From: Candidatus Methanogaster sp. UBA203
Lineage (GTDB): Archaea > Halobacteriota > Methanosarcinia > Methanosarcinales > Methanogasteraceae
Reading direction: 5' to 3'
DNA: 13,606 nt
NCBI GenBank assembly: GCA_002503595.1
Contig: DASC01000080.1
Coordinates: 1-13,606, forward strand
The notes below the pieces were generated by a model, which was not told where the DNA came from, did not search any database, and worked only from the letters and a program-made list of their open reading frames with translations. The position numbers and the translations under genes are program-made. Position 1 is the stretch's first letter. Each line of letters starts with the position of its first letter. Below, in pieces: positions 7,026-13,606 of the stretch.

Positions 7026-8426
7026 CTAAAAATCATCAAGATCCATGACAACAAACCCCTTCCCCCTCAATTCGTCTTTCCCTTCAATCCGCTTCCCGAT
7101 AATTCCAAAATACTCCATTCTCGCCGCATTATTCCAATCGACGTGACGCGATTTCTCTGAAAGCTCGCCGAGTACCACCTCTGCCTGCCTCCGGGACAGG
7201 TTCTTCCACTTGCATTCGACAAACAGGATCTCTTTTGTCGCATCGTTTAAGGCAACAATGTCGATCTCCTTATCCTTGTGCCACCATCGCCCTATCTTTG
7301 TAAACGGGTGGTCGATAAGAATCTGTTTCCTCATCAGCAGTTCCGTAACAAGAACTTCGAATATATGTCCACAATACAGGGGGAAATCTCTTTTGATCAC
7401 CTCTAAAACTTCATTTTGCCGGTTAGCTTCTAGATCAATCCTGTTCGAATAGATAAATCTGAACCAGAAGTTAAAAAACGGTTCATGGATAAAATACAGA
7501 CGTCTTTTGAATTTTAGAGAGGCAGTAACCGGAATTTCTTCTCTTAATATGTGCAGTTTGTTCAGTACGTCAAGATATTTGGACACCATGCTTTTGTCAA
7601 GCCCAGTGTAATTGCATATCTCTCCAAGCCTGTTATATCCCAGTGCAATAGCTTTGAAGATGAGTTTGTAGTTCTTAGGTTCCCTGAACTCTTCATTTAA
7701 TAGATATTCAACCTCTTCGTACAGATACGTGCCCTTTTGTATCACATTGTTACGTACATTATCCCATAACGAGAGATTCGCATCGAATTTTAGGAGATAC
7801 TCCGGAATTCCTCCGACAATCGACCACAGCAGCACCAGGTCTTCTTTTGAGTATGGTAAAAACTCGCCAAGGTGCTTAAAGTCCAGTGGGTCTAACTGCC
7901 ACTGCCCGGTTCTTCTTCCATAGAGCGGGCTTTTGCAGCCCAATACCTCGGATTCCATAACGCTTACGGACGAGCCTGATAATACCAGCATTATGTTTTC
8001 TTTTTTCATGCACAGTTCCCATATCTTCTGGAAAACGGACGGTATGGCTTTGTTGCTGTGTATCAGGTATGGGAACTCATCAATGATCAGGATGAATTTA
8101 TTCTTCTCTGCAAGCTCGCAGAATTTCCTGTGCTTAAATACGCTTTCAAAGAGCGTGAACCAGTCCGGAAACTCTATTTGTCCAAAATATTCATCATTAA
8201 GCACTCTGCCTGCCGTTTGCGAGAAATCCTTGATATTCTGCCGGTCTCCTTCTTTTGATGCGAGGAAATATACGCCATTCTTATTTTCTAAGAATTTCAG
8301 CATGAGCTCGGTTTTCCCAACTCTTCTTCTACCATATATCACAATGAACTCCGGTGAATTGCTCTGGTATCTGGATTCGAGGAATTTTAATTCATCTTCC
8401 CGGTTCACAAACTTTTGTTGATACAT
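7026..8426 (-). CDS. Archaeal ATPase (PF01637) with DUF234 PD-(D/E)XK-like C-terminal domain
   Basis: This 466-residue STAND/AAA-like archaeal ATPase begins FVNREDELKFLESRY, the usual family opening. Walker A is GRRRVGKT (32-39), Walker B is FILIIDEFPYL (111-121, D116 and E117), and a sensor-like segment LVLSGSSVSVMES lies at 147-159. A winged-helix-like region spans about 255-300 (LGEICNYTGLDKSMVSKYLDVL). The C-terminal DUF234 part keeps nuclease-type residues EIDIV (387-391) and FVECKWK (402-408), consistent with a PD-(D/E)XK fold. Full length and intact. The exact function of this family is unknown; links to mobile elements or defence have been suggested. No ribosome site precedes ATG 8426, and a TATA box about 25 bases upstream points to a leaderless mRNA. 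Its base composition is more AT-rich than hom or lig, which fits horizontal gain (inference). Confidence 0.88.
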   Translation of the reverse strand: MYQQKFVNREDELKFLESRYQSNSPEFIVIYGRRRVGKTELMLKFLENKNGVYFLASKEGDRQNIKDFSQTAGRVLNDEYFGQIEFPDWFTLFESVFKHRKFCELAEKNKFILIIDEFPYLIHSNKAIPSVFQKIWELCMKKENIMLVLSGSSVSVMESEVLGCKSPLYGRRTGQWQLDPLDFKHLGEFLPYSKEDLVLLWSIVGGIPEYLLKFDANLSLWDNVRNNVIQKGTYLYEEVEYLLNEEFREPKNYKLIFKAIALGYNRLGEICNYTGLDKSMVSKYLDVLNKLHILREEIPVTASLKFKRRLYFIHEPFFNFWFRFIYSNRIDLEANRQNEVLEVIKRDFPLYCGHIFEVLVTELLMRKQILIDHPFTKIGRWWHKDKEIDIVALNDATKEILFVECKWKNLSRRQAEVVLGELSEKSRHVDWNNAARMEYFGIIGKRIEGKDELRGKGFVVMDLDDF

Positions 8427-8449
8427 AAGTAGTATACTTAACTCTCAAC

Positions 8450-8458
8450 TATATAAAA
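8450..8458 (-). promoter_or_regulatory. TATA box of the DUF234 ATPase gene (leaderless)
   Basis: TTTTATATA on the minus strand is centred about 28 bases before the ATG at 8426. Usual archaeal spacing therefore puts the RNA start at or within a few bases of the start codon, in agreement with the absence of a Shine-Dalgarno sequence. Confidence 0.6.
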
Positions 8459-8808
8459 CCTTTTAACGGCAGATCGCTGAATTGGTCACTCCTACCCCGT
8501 GACAACGCGTCCACAACCTCCGCCACGGCTGCCGCCGGAACACGCAATAGACGCATGATAGCAGGGTGCGCGGCAGATATCCAATGCTTTAAGCGGTGCT
8601 ACAAGCGCAGTATCAGGAACGGCTTCGCTTTATGCTACCGAGATAGTTGGAAGCGCAGGATTTGCAGTAGATTTCTTCAAAGTTTACATTTTTGTAAATC
8701 AAGATCCCTCTGTTTTGTCCCCCTGGCTTGCCGCATCGACCTGACACCATAAACCATGACCTCCCATCAGAAACCCTGATTAGCCATGAAGGCGATACAT
8801 CTGGTATC
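8459..8808 (+). other. Long intergenic region with a possible gene fragment
   Basis: The gap between the ATPase and lig genes is 382 bases in total, and I recognise no complete gene in it. On the plus strand a frame open from 8562 to a stop at 8742-8744 encodes 60 residues, including SNALSGATSAVSGTASLYAT and AGFAVDFFKVYIFVNQDPSV. It looks protein-like but has no start codon and is preceded by two stops (TGA TAG). It may be the C-terminal remnant of a lost gene, or chance. The lig promoter must lie in this region, but no convincing TATA box was picked out. Confidence 0.3.
8683..8698. repeat. Perfect 16-bp palindrome upstream of lig
   Basis: TTTACA-TTTT-TGTAAA, with six-base arms and a four-base centre, lies 111 bases before the lig start. 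It could be an operator for a dimeric regulator or a small hairpin. It also falls within the possible gene fragment, so chance is not excluded. Confidence 0.35.
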
Positions 8809-10527
8809 ATGACCTCATTTAAGGAATTCGCCGATGCCTGCGAGACGATCGAAGGGATCGCAAGTTCGCTTGAGATGACGACTGTGGTATCATCCCTTCT
8901 CCGGAGGATCAGTGAATCCGGCGATCCCGACACCGAACTCCCCATCGTCTCCAGATTCATCATGGGCAGGGTATTTCCTGATTGGAGTGATGTCGAACTC
9001 GGTGTCGGCCCCTCGCTGCTGTATGACGCGATATCGAGGGCGTCCGGGCTGCCGGTGGGGCGTATCAAGCAACTGGTGCGTGAGACCGGGGACGTGGGCG
9101 AGACCGCGAAGGTCGCACTCGAGAAGGGGGACGAGGCATCAAAAGCGCAGACAACGTTTCTCGATTTCACTGGCGCTGGCACGGCTCCGGCAGCAGGGCT
9201 TACCATCACCATCGCGGACGTCTTCGAGAGGATGAACTCGATCGCTCATGCATCAGGCAAGGGTTCGCAGCAGACAAAGGTAAAGCACCTGCAGTACCTA
9301 TTCGGCACGGCATCCCCTGTTGAATCGAAGTATCTGGCACGCATCGTGCTTGAGGAACTCAGGATCGGTGTCGGTGAAGGGATCGTTCGGGATGCCATCG
9401 CTCAGGCATTCGAGGCGGATGTGGGTGCGGTTGAGCGTGCCTACATGCTGATAAACGATCTCGGCGAGGTTTCTGTGACTGCGCTTCACCATGATCTTGA
9501 TGCGGTTGCGATCAGGATCGGCAGACCGATCAAACCGATGCTTGCGCAACTTGGCAGTTTCGACGATATCACAACGGTGTATGCAATCGAATGGAAGTTC
9601 GATGGCACGCGGGTGCAGATACACAAGGACGGCGACCACGTCCGGATATTTTCAAGAAGACTCGAAGACGTGACGAACTCGCTTCCTGATATCGTAAAAC
9701 TGGTAAAATCCCGGATAACCGCGAATCAGGCGATTCTCGATGGCGAAGTGGTTGCGATCGGGGCTGGTGGGAAGCCGCTTGCATTCCAGGAGATCCTGAA
9801 GCGGTTCCGGCGGAAGTACGACATATCAGCGATGGTGCAGAAGATCCCGCTCTACCTGAATCTCTTCGATATCATGTACCTTGACGGCGTCTCGCTGATC
9901 GATGAGGATATCCATACCCGGAGAGAACGGCTCGAGGAGATCGTGGAGCCGCATGAGCAGTTCAGGGTGGCAGAGCAGGTGTTGACAGATGATCCTGCTA
10001 TGGCGCACACGGTCTATCAGGCGGCTCTCGATGCAGGGCACGAGGGCGTCATGCTGAAGAACCCGGATTCGGTGTACTCTCCCGGAAAACGCGGCAAAAA
10101 CTGGCTTAAGGTGAAACCGATCATGGAAACCCTTGATCTCGTCGTTGTCGGAGCAGCCTGGGGTGAAGGGCGGCGTGCGAACCTGATCGGCTCGTACTTG
10201 CTTGCATGTTACGACACTGATACCGGAGCGTTCCTTGAGATCGGCAGGGTCGGCACAGGCATAACCGATGAGCAGTTAGCAGAACTTACAGAGCTGTTTT
10301 CGCAGTATATTATCTCAGAGGTGGGAAGCGCAATCGAGCTTAAGCCTGCTGTTGTCTTTGAGATCGCGTATGAGGAGATCCAGAAGAGCAAGCATTATGC
10401 GTCGGGGTATGCGCTTCGGTTCCCGCGGCTTGTCCGGGTGCGGTTTGATAAGACGCCTGAGGATGCTGATAGTGTTGAGCGGGTGGAGCGGCTGGCGGGA
10501 GGTTTTTGTGGGGTGGTTGCGACATAG
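8809..10527 (+). CDS. lig: ATP-dependent DNA ligase (archaeal type)
   Basis: This 572-residue ligase seals nicks and joins Okazaki fragments using ATP. The N-terminal DNA-binding domain covers about 1-230 and includes the conserved LEELRIGVGEG (182-191). The adenylation domain has motif I EWKFDGTR (261-268, with K263 as the AMP-accepting lysine), SRRLEDVT (282-289), DGEVVA (311-316), EGVMLK (412-417) and NWLKVKP (431-437). The OB-fold domain follows to the end (RFPRLVRVRFDK near 537-548). The length is typical of archaeal ligases (about 550-600). An in-frame ATG at 8728 would add 27 residues unlike the family, so MTSFKEFADACETI at 8809 is preferred, although the ribosome site there is weak. 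The stop codon lies in the first arm of an inverted repeat shared with the downstream gap. Confidence 0.96.
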   Translation: MTSFKEFADACETIEGIASSLEMTTVVSSLLRRISESGDPDTELPIVSRFIMGRVFPDWSDVELGVGPSLLYDAISRASGLPVGRIKQLVRETGDVGETAKVALEKGDEASKAQTTFLDFTGAGTAPAAGLTITIADVFERMNSIAHASGKGSQQTKVKHLQYLFGTASPVESKYLARIVLEELRIGVGEGIVRDAIAQAFEADVGAVERAYMLINDLGEVSVTALHHDLDAVAIRIGRPIKPMLAQLGSFDDITTVYAIEWKFDGTRVQIHKDGDHVRIFSRRLEDVTNSLPDIVKLVKSRITANQAILDGEVVAIGAGGKPLAFQEILKRFRRKYDISAMVQKIPLYLNLFDIMYLDGVSLIDEDIHTRRERLEEIVEPHEQFRVAEQVLTDDPAMAHTVYQAALDAGHEGVMLKNPDSVYSPGKRGKNWLKVKPIMETLDLVVVGAAWGEGRRANLIGSYLLACYDTDTGAFLEIGRVGTGITDEQLAELTELFSQYIISEVGSAIELKPAVVFEIAYEEIQKSKHYASGYALRFPRLVRVRFDKTPEDADSVERVERLAGGFCGVVAT

Positions 10528-10607
10528 TGTCCGTCAATATTAATAATGTTAAAAACAATGCCTTATTACAAGAATCAAAACGATAGGACGTGATTAAAAC
10601 GGACACT
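10526..10607. repeat. 9-bp perfect inverted repeat bracketing the lig-NYN gap
   Basis: AGTGTCCGT (10526-10534) is repeated inverted as ACGGACACT (10599-10607), with 64 AT-rich bases between. The first arm overlaps the lig stop codon and the second ends nine bases before the NYN gene start. TA precedes the left arm by one base. The layout resembles the ends of a tiny non-autonomous element, or a transcript-end or operator structure; no transposase is present. Confidence 0.45.
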
Positions 10608-10616
10608 GTAAAAATA

Positions 10617-11108
10617 ATGAAACGCGCTATGATGTTTATAGACGGTGCAAATGTATTTCATAGCTGTAAAAATTTTCGATCGGGTTATAAGATCGATTAC
10701 GTGAAACTGCGGAACGAACTGACCAAAGATTATGACTTGATAAGGGCATATTTTTATAGCGGAGTCGATCCTTATGATGAATCAGCACGTTCGTTTTATA
10801 AAGCATTGAAAGCGCAGGGGTTTCATGTCGAAACGCGACCTTTGGTGGAGAGAAATGGAAAACTCGTAGAGAAGGGGGTTGATGTGATGCTTACAACTGA
10901 ACTTCTAACACACGCTTTTAAAGATAATTTTGATGTTGCCGTGATCGTGGGAGGCGACCAAGATTACATCGTAGCATTGAGAGAAGTAAAGAGAGAGGGC
11001 AAGAGAATCGTTTTAGCATGTTTCAGAAATTCTTTTAGCAATGAAATACGAGAAATTGCAGATGAGTCCACATTTATTGATGACATAGCAGAAAAAATCG
11101 AAAGATAG
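10617..11108 (+). CDS. NYN domain (LabA/DUF88-type, PIN-like) nuclease
   Basis: This 163-residue protein has the NYN/PIN-like fold and probably cuts RNA with bound metal. The acidic active-site positions are present: FIDGANV (7-13, D9 and N12), KGVDVMLTTELL (86-97, D89) and IVGGDQDYI (110-118, D114 and D116). The motif order and length fit stand-alone LabA/DUF88 proteins. The frame could start earlier at GTG 10590, but that start would lie within the inverted repeat and has no well-spaced ribosome site. ATG 10617, just before the conserved FIDGANV, is preferred, and ATG 10629 is a further option. No Shine-Dalgarno sequence is evident, so a short or absent leader is likely. It appears to be a single-gene unit, AT-rich compared with lig, and its cellular target is unknown. 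Confidence 0.82.
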   Translation: MKRAMMFIDGANVFHSCKNFRSGYKIDYVKLRNELTKDYDLIRAYFYSGVDPYDESARSFYKALKAQGFHVETRPLVERNGKLVEKGVDVMLTTELLTHAFKDNFDVAVIVGGDQDYIVALREVKREGKRIVLACFRNSFSNEIREIADESTFIDDIAEKIER

Positions 11109-11113
11109 GTATT

Positions 11114-11162
11114 CCAGGTGACCAATGTCCTGCATTGTAATGGGTATGTCCCCGTCACCTGG
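11114..11162. repeat. Branched inverted repeat (potential three-way junction) after the NYN gene
   Basis: CCAGGTGAC (11114-11122) pairs perfectly with GTCACCTGG (11154-11162). Inside it are two further small hairpins: CAATG-TCCTG-CATTG (11123-11137) and GGG-TATGT-CCC (11142-11152). The whole could fold as a Y-shaped structure in DNA or RNA. It begins six bases after the NYN stop codon, so it could end that transcript or be a mobile-element end. Confidence 0.5.
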
Positions 11163-11196
11163 TGAGTTGTTATTGATATGTATGTTGTCTTCATGG

Positions 11197-11204
11197 TTTA
11201 AAAG
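11197..11204 (+). promoter_or_regulatory. TATA box candidate upstream of nrdJ
   Basis: TTTAAAAG would place the RNA start near 11227 and give a leader of about 100 bases that holds a GCAGC-CGAAATT-GCTGC hairpin (11268-11284). A second candidate, TAATATAAC (11298-11306), would give an almost leaderless mRNA. The sequence does not decide between them. Confidence 0.3.
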
Positions 11205-11325
11205 ATTTTCGTTAAGTTCAGTACTTCTGAAACCATATAGTCACGCACCCAGAAGACTTGTGCAACCGCAGCCGAAATTGCTGCCGATTGAAAAGGTAAT
11301 ATAACAACACAACAGAGAGAATCGT

Positions 11326-13353
11326 ATGCATAATATCCTGAAAAGGGATGGAAGAATTACCAATTTCAAAAAAGAGAAGATAACTACCGCTATACACAAA
11401 GCAGTCCTCGCCACAGACGCAGACGATGAAAAATTCTCTGAAAAACTTACAGACGAAGTTGTCGCACTGATTGAGAAACGAATTCAAGGCATTCCAACCA
11501 TTGGGGATGTGCAGAATATTGTGGAGGAGGTTCTTGTCAGACACGGATTGTATGAGGTGGCAAAAGCCTACATCCTGTACAGGGAGAGAAGAAGCGAAAT
11601 CAGGGATGCAAAGAAGTTCTTTGGGGTCTATGATGAACTGAAGTTAACAGTCAATGCGATCGAGGTGCTGAATAAGAGATACCTGATGAAGGATGCGGCA
11701 GGAAACATCATCGAGACGCCGGATCAGATGTTTGGAAGGGTTGCGAAGGCAATTTCAGGTAAATCAGTGGAATTTGAGAAGAGATTCTACTCATCGATGA
11801 AGAATCTCGAATTTCTGCCAAATTCCCCGACATTGATGAATGCAGGCACAGAACTCGGTCAACTCAGTGCATGTTTCGTGATACCTGTTCCTGATTCGAT
11901 TGAAGATATCTTCGGCGCATTGAAGGCGATGGCGATCGTTCAGCAGAGCGGCGGAGGCTGCGGATTCTCATTCTCAAGATTGAGACCGAAAGGAGATATC
12001 GTGCGATCAACGATGGGAAGCGCATCAGGTCCTGTCTCATTCATGCGCATCTTTGATGTGACAACCGATGTCATCAAACAGGGAGGGCGGAGGCGCGGGG
12101 CAAATATGGGCATCCTGAACGTGAACCATCCCGATATTATAGATTTTATAACTTCCAAGGAAAAAGAAGGAGTTTTAAGGAATTTTAATATCTCTGTTGG
12201 CGTAAATGATGATTTCATGGAAGCGGTGAAGAAGCACAGGGATTATGAGTTGATCAATCCAAGAAATAATGAATGCGTGCGGAGTCTTGGTGCGGATGAC
12301 GTCTTTGATCTGATAGCGACGATGGCATGGAGAACAGGCGACCCTGGTCTGGTCTTTCTTGACGAGATCAATGCACACAACCCAACTCCAAAATACCAGA
12401 TAGATTCCACAAACCCATGCGGAGAGGTCCCTCTACTGGACTGGGAATCATGCAATCTCGGATCGATAAATTTAGCAAAGATCGTCCGGAAGAACGATAT
12501 CGACTGGGAACGGTTGAGAGACCTGACCGTTCTCGGGGTTCGTTTCCTTGACGATGTGATCGACGCGAACAGATATCCCCTGCCCCGGATTGGAGAGATG
12601 ACCAGAGCAAACCGTAAGATCGGTCTTGGTGTCATGGGATTTGCAGAGATGCTGCTCGAACTTGGGATACCTTATGATTCAGAGGAAGCACTGGATCTTG
12701 GCAGGAAATTGATGAGATTTATGACGAGTGCTGCAAGGGAGACATCTGTCAGGCTTGGTGAGGCGCGGGGACCATTTCCAAATATCGATGAGAGTATATG
12801 GAAAGGCACGAATATGAGAAACGCAACCCTGACAACCATTGCCCCAACAGGAAGCATCTCGATTATTGCAGGAACAACATCAGGGATCGAGCCGCTATTT
12901 GCTGTTTCTTTTGTCAGAAATGTTCTTGATCATGCGAGACTGGTGGAAGTCAATCCCGTATTTGAAAGGGTTGCCAGAGAGGGGGGATTTTATAGCAGGG
13001 ACCTGATGATTGCGGTCGCAAAGACCGGTTCTGTGCAGGATATTGACATCCCAAAAGATGTGAAGGATCTGTTTGTTACCGCTCTGGATATTGATCCGGA
13101 TTGGCATGTCAGGATGCAGGCAGCGTTTCAGGAGTCTGTGGACAATGCAATCTCAAAGACGATCAATCTGAGAAAGGATGCGACACAAGGGGATGTGAGA
13201 AAAGCGTTTCTGCTGGCGTACGAATTGAGATGCAAGGGTATAACCATCTATCGATATGGCAGCAAGAGCGAACAGGTGTTATCGTTTGGAGAGTATGTGA
13301 GCGCTGAATCCGATTATGCGGGCGGATGCCCTGATCGGAGTTGCCCTTACTGA
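11326..13353 (+). CDS. nrdJ: Class II (adenosylcobalamin-dependent) ribonucleoside-diphosphate reductase
   Basis: This 675-residue enzyme makes deoxyribonucleotides using a B12-derived radical, with no separate small subunit. An N-terminal ATP-cone (about 1-92, beginning ILKRDGRITNFKKEKI) is the allosteric activity switch. The catalytic barrel has SACFVIP (181-187, C183), STNPCGEVPL (361-370, with N363, thiyl C365 and E367), ESCNLGSINL (375-383, with C376 as partner of C183) and the TIAPTGSISIIAG loop (503-515). The C-terminal CPDRSC (668-673) supplies the cysteine pair that re-reduces the active site. All key residues are present and the length is normal for archaeal NrdJ. The start is the ATG at 11326 just before the ATP-cone motif, with a weak GAGAG ahead of it. 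It appears to be a stand-alone gene. Confidence 0.95.
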   Translation: MHNILKRDGRITNFKKEKITTAIHKAVLATDADDEKFSEKLTDEVVALIEKRIQGIPTIGDVQNIVEEVLVRHGLYEVAKAYILYRERRSEIRDAKKFFGVYDELKLTVNAIEVLNKRYLMKDAAGNIIETPDQMFGRVAKAISGKSVEFEKRFYSSMKNLEFLPNSPTLMNAGTELGQLSACFVIPVPDSIEDIFGALKAMAIVQQSGGGCGFSFSRLRPKGDIVRSTMGSASGPVSFMRIFDVTTDVIKQGGRRRGANMGILNVNHPDIIDFITSKEKEGVLRNFNISVGVNDDFMEAVKKHRDYELINPRNNECVRSLGADDVFDLIATMAWRTGDPGLVFLDEINAHNPTPKYQIDSTNPCGEVPLLDWESCNLGSINLAKIVRKNDIDWERLRDLTVLGVRFLDDVIDANRYPLPRIGEMTRANRKIGLGVMGFAEMLLELGIPYDSEEALDLGRKLMRFMTSAARETSVRLGEARGPFPNIDESIWKGTNMRNATLTTIAPTGSISIIAGTTSGIEPLFAVSFVRNVLDHARLVEVNPVFERVAREGGFYSRDLMIAVAKTGSVQDIDIPKDVKDLFVTALDIDPDWHVRMQAAFQESVDNAISKTINLRKDATQGDVRKAFLLAYELRCKGITIYRYGSKSEQVLSFGEYVSAESDYAGGCPDRSCPY

Positions 13354-13367
13354 TAACGGACGAATAA

Positions 13368-13386
13368 AGCACAAATCTTAAGTGCT
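13368..13386. promoter_or_regulatory. Palindrome over the putative promoter of the CopG-type antitoxin gene
   Basis: AGCAC (13368-13372) and GTGCT (13382-13386) flank an AT-rich AAATCTTAA that could act as a TATA element for the gene starting at 13416. CopG-family antitoxins commonly repress their own promoter by binding such palindromes, so this is a plausible operator. It could equally help end the nrdJ transcript. Confidence 0.4.
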
Positions 13387-13415
13387 CGTGACATACGAAA
13401 AAGAGAGAAAAAGTT

Positions 13416-13606
13416 ATGCCAGAAAATAAGAAACAAGCCACCCAACGTGACCCGTTACCAGAGGACTTCGGCTCGCTCGAAGAGTTTTGGGCATTCTGGG
13501 ACACCCACAGCACTGCCGACTACGAAGATCAGATGGAAGATATGGATGTGGATATAGGCATCCACTCAAGCAAGGTATATTGGTATCCGCTTCAAATTAA
13601 GTGGTA
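13416..13606 (+). CDS. CopG/BrnA-type antitoxin (5' part only)
   Basis: The first 63 residues are visible, and the gene continues beyond the window. The segment LPEDFGSLEEFWAFWDTHST (14-33) followed by ADYEDQMEDMDVDI is the characteristic N-terminal region of CopG-family antitoxins (PF12441-like). In these the acidic half blocks the toxin and a later ribbon-helix-helix or similar part binds DNA. GAGAG at 13402-13406, about ten bases before ATG 13416, is a possible ribosome site. In BrnT/BrnA-type operons the toxin usually comes first, but here nrdJ lies upstream. A partner must therefore be downstream, outside the window, or the antitoxin is an orphan. The family call rests on the WDTHSTADYED motif. 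Confidence 0.75.
   Translation, partial: MPENKKQATQRDPLPEDFGSLEEFWAFWDTHSTADYEDQMEDMDVDIGIHSSKVYWYPLQIKW

Noticed and set aside
8728..8808. Earlier ATG for DNA ligase (27 more residues)
   Set aside because: The added residues do not resemble ligase N-termini, and MTSFKEFADACETI matches the usual archaeal start. The real start still lacks a strong ribosome site, so some doubt remains.
8613..9212. A 199-residue minus-strand frame with cysteine pairs (CGKPGG, CKSC) near its end
   Set aside because: Most of it is antisense to lig and Ser-rich. The cysteine pairs lie in the intergenic part and are probably chance, with no start or promoter supporting a gene.
10590..10616. GTG start of the NYN gene at 10590
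   Set aside because: It lies inside the inverted repeat, with an AGGA sequence too close to be a ribosome site. Conserved sequence begins only after ATG 10617.
11109..11325. Cobalamin riboswitch upstream of the B12-dependent reductase
   Set aside because: No B12-box-like conserved sequence is visible, and such riboswitches are rare in archaea.
1..13606. CRISPR array, tRNA or rRNA genes
   Set aside because: No regularly spaced direct repeats, cloverleaf-type sequence or conserved rRNA stretch was seen. The only long direct repeats lie within the S-layer-type gene.

Overview
The window looks like a chromosomal piece of a euryarchaeon, probably from or near the Methanosarcinales (methanogens, ANME-type or other alkane-oxidising relatives). 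Four features point that way: a tandem S-layer protein of the Methanosarcinales type (PF07752/DUF1608), an archaeal ATP-dependent DNA ligase, a DUF234-type archaeal ATPase, and TATA-box promoters, some with almost no leader. The lineage is inferred; no rRNA or other decisive marker is present.

Positions 1-2638, minus strand. From the right this holds a CcmA-like ABC ATPase, a homoserine dehydrogenase (hom), then two decayed genes. The first is an RNase H-like exonuclease that resumes directly after the hom stop codon without its N-terminus. The second is a NifU C-terminal-type Fe-S scaffold gene whose frame shifts in the middle and runs into a large imperfect inverted repeat at the left edge.

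Positions 2733-3555, plus strand. A compact MntA/HepT (MNT-HEPN) toxin-antitoxin pair with both diagnostic motifs intact is divergent from the ABC gene.

Positions 3601-6864, minus strand. A 1062-residue secreted protein has three tandem S-layer domains. It ends in a calcium-binding segment and one dockerin-like F-hand instead of the usual transmembrane anchor. It has a clear TATA box and Shine-Dalgarno site.

Positions 7026-8458, minus strand. An archaeal ATPase with a DUF234/PD-(D/E)XK C-terminus is apparently leaderless. A 382-bp gap follows (8427-8808) with a possible gene fragment and a perfect palindrome.

Positions 8809-13606, plus strand. This holds ATP-dependent DNA ligase, an NYN-domain (PIN-like) nuclease flanked by two structured inverted-repeat regions, a class II B12-dependent ribonucleotide reductase with an ATP-cone, and the start of a CopG/BrnA-type antitoxin that runs off the right edge.

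Overall, core metabolism and replication genes (hom, lig, nrdJ) are interspersed with toxin-antitoxin and nuclease accessory genes, decayed genes and palindromic elements. I found no CRISPR array, tRNA, rRNA or intact transposase. The strongest candidate for something unusual is the three-domain, dockerin-terminated S-layer-type protein.
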